Shown here: piece by piece, positions 62,411 through 64,000 of the stretch
Layout of the letters: the number at the start of each line of letters is the position of its first letter
Numbering within the stretch: the first letter of the stretch is position 1
DNA from: a candidate division CSSED10-310 bacterium
GTDB taxonomy: Bacteria > CSSED10-310 > JAFGJC01
Reading direction: 5' to 3'
DNA: 64,000 nucleotides
Assembly: GCA_016927905.1 (NCBI GenBank)
Contig: JAFGLW010000009.1
Location: 1 to 64,000 of the forward strand
Program-made: the position numbers and the translations under genes
The notes under the pieces: generated by a model
What the model saw: the letters and a program-made list of their open reading frames with translations, nothing else
What the model was told of the DNA's origin: nothing
The model's database searches: none

Positions 62411-63760
62411 TTATGACTTGTCCGGGTTGCCGATTCCAAGTGTTTTCATCTTCCGGTAAAGCGTCGTACGGTGGATGCCCAGCTCCCGGGCGGCATTGGC
62501 CCGATTTCCTCGGTGTCTGGACAGCGCCTGTCGAATCAGATCCCGTTCCATCTGGGCCAGGGTCATGGTTTCACTGCCCGGAAGCCGCGCTTGATTGGGT
62601 TTAACCTGATCCGGCAGGTGTTCGGCCGAGATGGTGTCTCCCCTGGACAGAACGAAAGCCCGCTCGATGAAGTTCTGCAGTTCCCGGATGTTTCCCGGGA
62701 AGGAATATTTCATCAAAAGGGTCATGGCTTCACCCGACAGGCATTCGACGGATCGATGATGAAGATGATTGAATTTGCGGATGAAATGGTCGATCAATAG
62801 CGGAATGTCCTCGACACGGTCCCGCAATGGCGGCAGTTCCAGGCTGATTACGTTGATCCGGTAATACAGATCTTCCCGGAAGGTGCCGTCACTGACCATC
62901 TGGACCAGATCCTGATTGGTGGCTGCGACCAGCCTGCACCGGACGGTTTCCGACCGGATCCCGCCCAGCGGTTCATAGGTTTTTTCTTCGACCACCCGCA
63001 GCAGTTTGACCTGAAGATTCGGATCGAGTTCTCCAACCTCGTCCAGAAACAGCGTCCCTTCTCCCGCCAGGGTAAACCGGCCGGGTTTGTCCGTCCGGGC
63101 ATCGGTAAACGCGCCTTTTCTGTATCCGAACAGTTCGGATTCCAGGAGGTTTCCGGGGAGAGCGCCGCAATTGACCGCCACGAACGGTTTATTCTTTCTC
63201 GAACTCAGATTGTGAAGCGCCCGGGCCACCAGCTCCTTCCCGGTTCCGCTTTCCCCGATAATCAAAACCGTGATGGAACTGTCGGCGATCCGGGGCAGAA
63301 GATCGAAGAGTTTCAGCATCCGGGGACTCCGGCTGATGATGTCGGCGAACGAATAGCTTTTGTGGAGTTCCTTCCGGAGCGTTTCCACTTGGCTCAAGTC
63401 CCTGAAGGTTTCAACCCCTCCGATGACGGATCCCGATGTGTCCCGGAGAATGGAAGCGGAGATGCTGATCGGTATCCGGTTCCCGTGGATATCGATGATG
63501 AAAATCTTCCGGTCGATAACCGGCTTGCCGGTCCGAAGCGTTTCCCGGAGCGCGCAGGCCTGTTCGCAGATGCTGGCCTTGAACACTTCACAGCAGATCT
63601 GCCCGATTGCATCCTCCCGGCTGATACCGGTGATCCGTTCCGCGGCCCGGTTGAACGATGTAATCCGCCAGTCCGGATCGACGGAGAACACGCCGTCGGC
63701 GATGGAATCCAGAATGGGATCCCGGAGATCCCGGCTATTTTGTTCCGAACAGTCGGTCAC
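62411..63760 (-). CDS. PAS-containing sigma-54-dependent transcriptional activator
   Basis: The 449-residue protein has a PAS domain (about residues 10-125) that includes [16 protein letters not shown], a Cys set that may hold a metal or cluster. The AAA+ sigma-54 domain follows ([30 protein letters not shown]), then a Fis-type helix-turn-helix ([20 protein letters not shown]). The sigma-54 contact loop reads GAFTDA where GAFTGA is usual. I set the start at GTG 63760, overlapping upp by 26 bases; the frame runs further upstream but inside upp. Confidence 0.85.
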   Translation of the reverse strand: MTDCSEQNSRDLRDPILDSIADGVFSVDPDWRITSFNRAAERITGISREDAIGQICCEVFKASICEQACALRETLRTGKPVIDRKIFIIDIHGNRIPISISASILRDTSGSVIGGVETFRDLSQVETLRKELHKSYSFADIISRSPRMLKLFDLLPRIADSSITVLIIGESGTGKELVARALHNLSSRKNKPFVAVNCGALPGNLLESELFGYRKGAFTDARTDKPGRFTLAGEGTLFLDEVGELDPNLQVKLLRVVEEKTYEPLGGIRSETVRCRLVAATNQDLVQMVSDGTFREDLYYRINVISLELPPLRDRVEDIPLLIDHFIRKFNHLHHRSVECLSGEAMTLLMKYSFPGNIRELQNFIERAFVLSRGDTISAEHLPDQVKPNQARLPGSETMTLAQMERDLIRQALSRHRGNRANAARELGIHRTTLYRKMKTLGIGNPDKS

Positions 63761-64000
63761 CGGCGTCGCCCAGTCCGGGGATGATGTACCCGTTTTCGTT
63801 GAGCCGCTCATCCAGAGCTGCAGCATATATTTGGACATCAGGGAACTCGGTGTCCATGATTTCAACCCCTTCGGGAGCCGCCACAAGGCAGACCGCCTTG
63901 ATCCGGTCGCATCCTTCATTGTTGAGCAGGCGGCAGCATGCGGCGAGGGAGTTCCCGGTGGCCAGCATCGGATCGACCACGATGGCGGTCCGCACCTGGA
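63735..64000 (-). CDS. upp: Uracil phosphoribosyltransferase, C-terminal part (truncated by window edge)
   Basis: The visible 87 residues include the PRPP-binding motif [13 protein letters not shown] and the family end [17 protein letters not shown]. Upp salvages uracil to UMP. The N-terminal part lies beyond the window. It overlaps the sigma-54 activator start. Confidence 0.92.
   Translation of the reverse strand, partial: QVRTAIVVDPMLATGNSLAACCRLLNNEGCDRIKAVCLVAAPEGVEIMDTEFPDVQIYAAALDERLNENGYIIPGLGDAGDRLFGTK

Overview
This 64 kb window looks like a chromosomal stretch from a GC-rich, Gram-negative, probably anaerobic bacterium, plausibly an uncultured candidate phylum. The support is a TolC-type outer-membrane protein, several lipoprotein-like or secreted proteins, an Rnf complex with a multihaem cytochrome, MinD/Mrp/NifX-type iron-sulfur proteins, and secreted proteins with long Pro/Thr-rich linkers and C-terminal membrane anchors. 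I cannot fix the phylum from the sequence alone. I saw no rRNA, tRNA, transposase, phage genes or CRISPR array.

Layout. 1-5.4 kb: the tail of a Pro/Thr-rich anchored surface protein, a secreted subtilase, then nadE, fabZ and pyrF. 5.4-7.7 kb (minus): a putative lipoprotein, a CvpA-like membrane protein, a collapsed glycosyltransferase pseudogene and a zinc-ribbon protein. 7.8-14.7 kb (minus): an Rnf operon in the order cytochrome c, rnfC, D, G, E, A, B. RnfB is fused to a GltD-like flavoprotein, and RnfC lacks its usual nucleotide-binding motifs. 14.8-17.2 kb (minus): an ECF sigma factor, a zinc-finger anti-sigma factor and a bactofilin-like membrane protein. 17.3-29.9 kb: mixed cargo with a GalT-family protein missing its catalytic His, a 1183-residue P-loop/TPR protein, a secreted thioredoxin-like protein, a rhomboid homologue without its dyad, a GT2 glycosyltransferase, a radical SAM/nucleotidyltransferase fusion, a papain-like protease and an SGNH hydrolase.

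29.9-34.8 kb holds the most unusual locus. A membrane protein ends in eight consecutive x-Ala-Cys-His units. It is translationally coupled to a radical SAM/SPASM enzyme with a PqqD-like N-terminus and to a third membrane protein. I read this as a candidate post-translational modification system in which the Cys/His tail is the substrate.

34.8-41.7 kb: a TetR-controlled tripartite ABC exporter of the ybhGFSR type, with a clear promoter and palindromic operator. 41.7-52 kb: RNase HIII, a TlpA-like thioredoxin protein, an OmpA-like protein, a GT-C membrane glycosyltransferase, a GT9 protein, argS and a sulfatase/TPR protein. 52.1-56.5 kb (minus): seven genes for Mrp/MinD ATPases, NifX-like proteins and small DUF5320/zinc-ribbon proteins, ending in a clear terminator. 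56.6-64 kb (minus): an MFS exporter, a Ser/Thr kinase coupled to an MscS channel carrying an FHA domain, a hexapeptide acyltransferase, a sigma-54 activator and the 3' part of upp.
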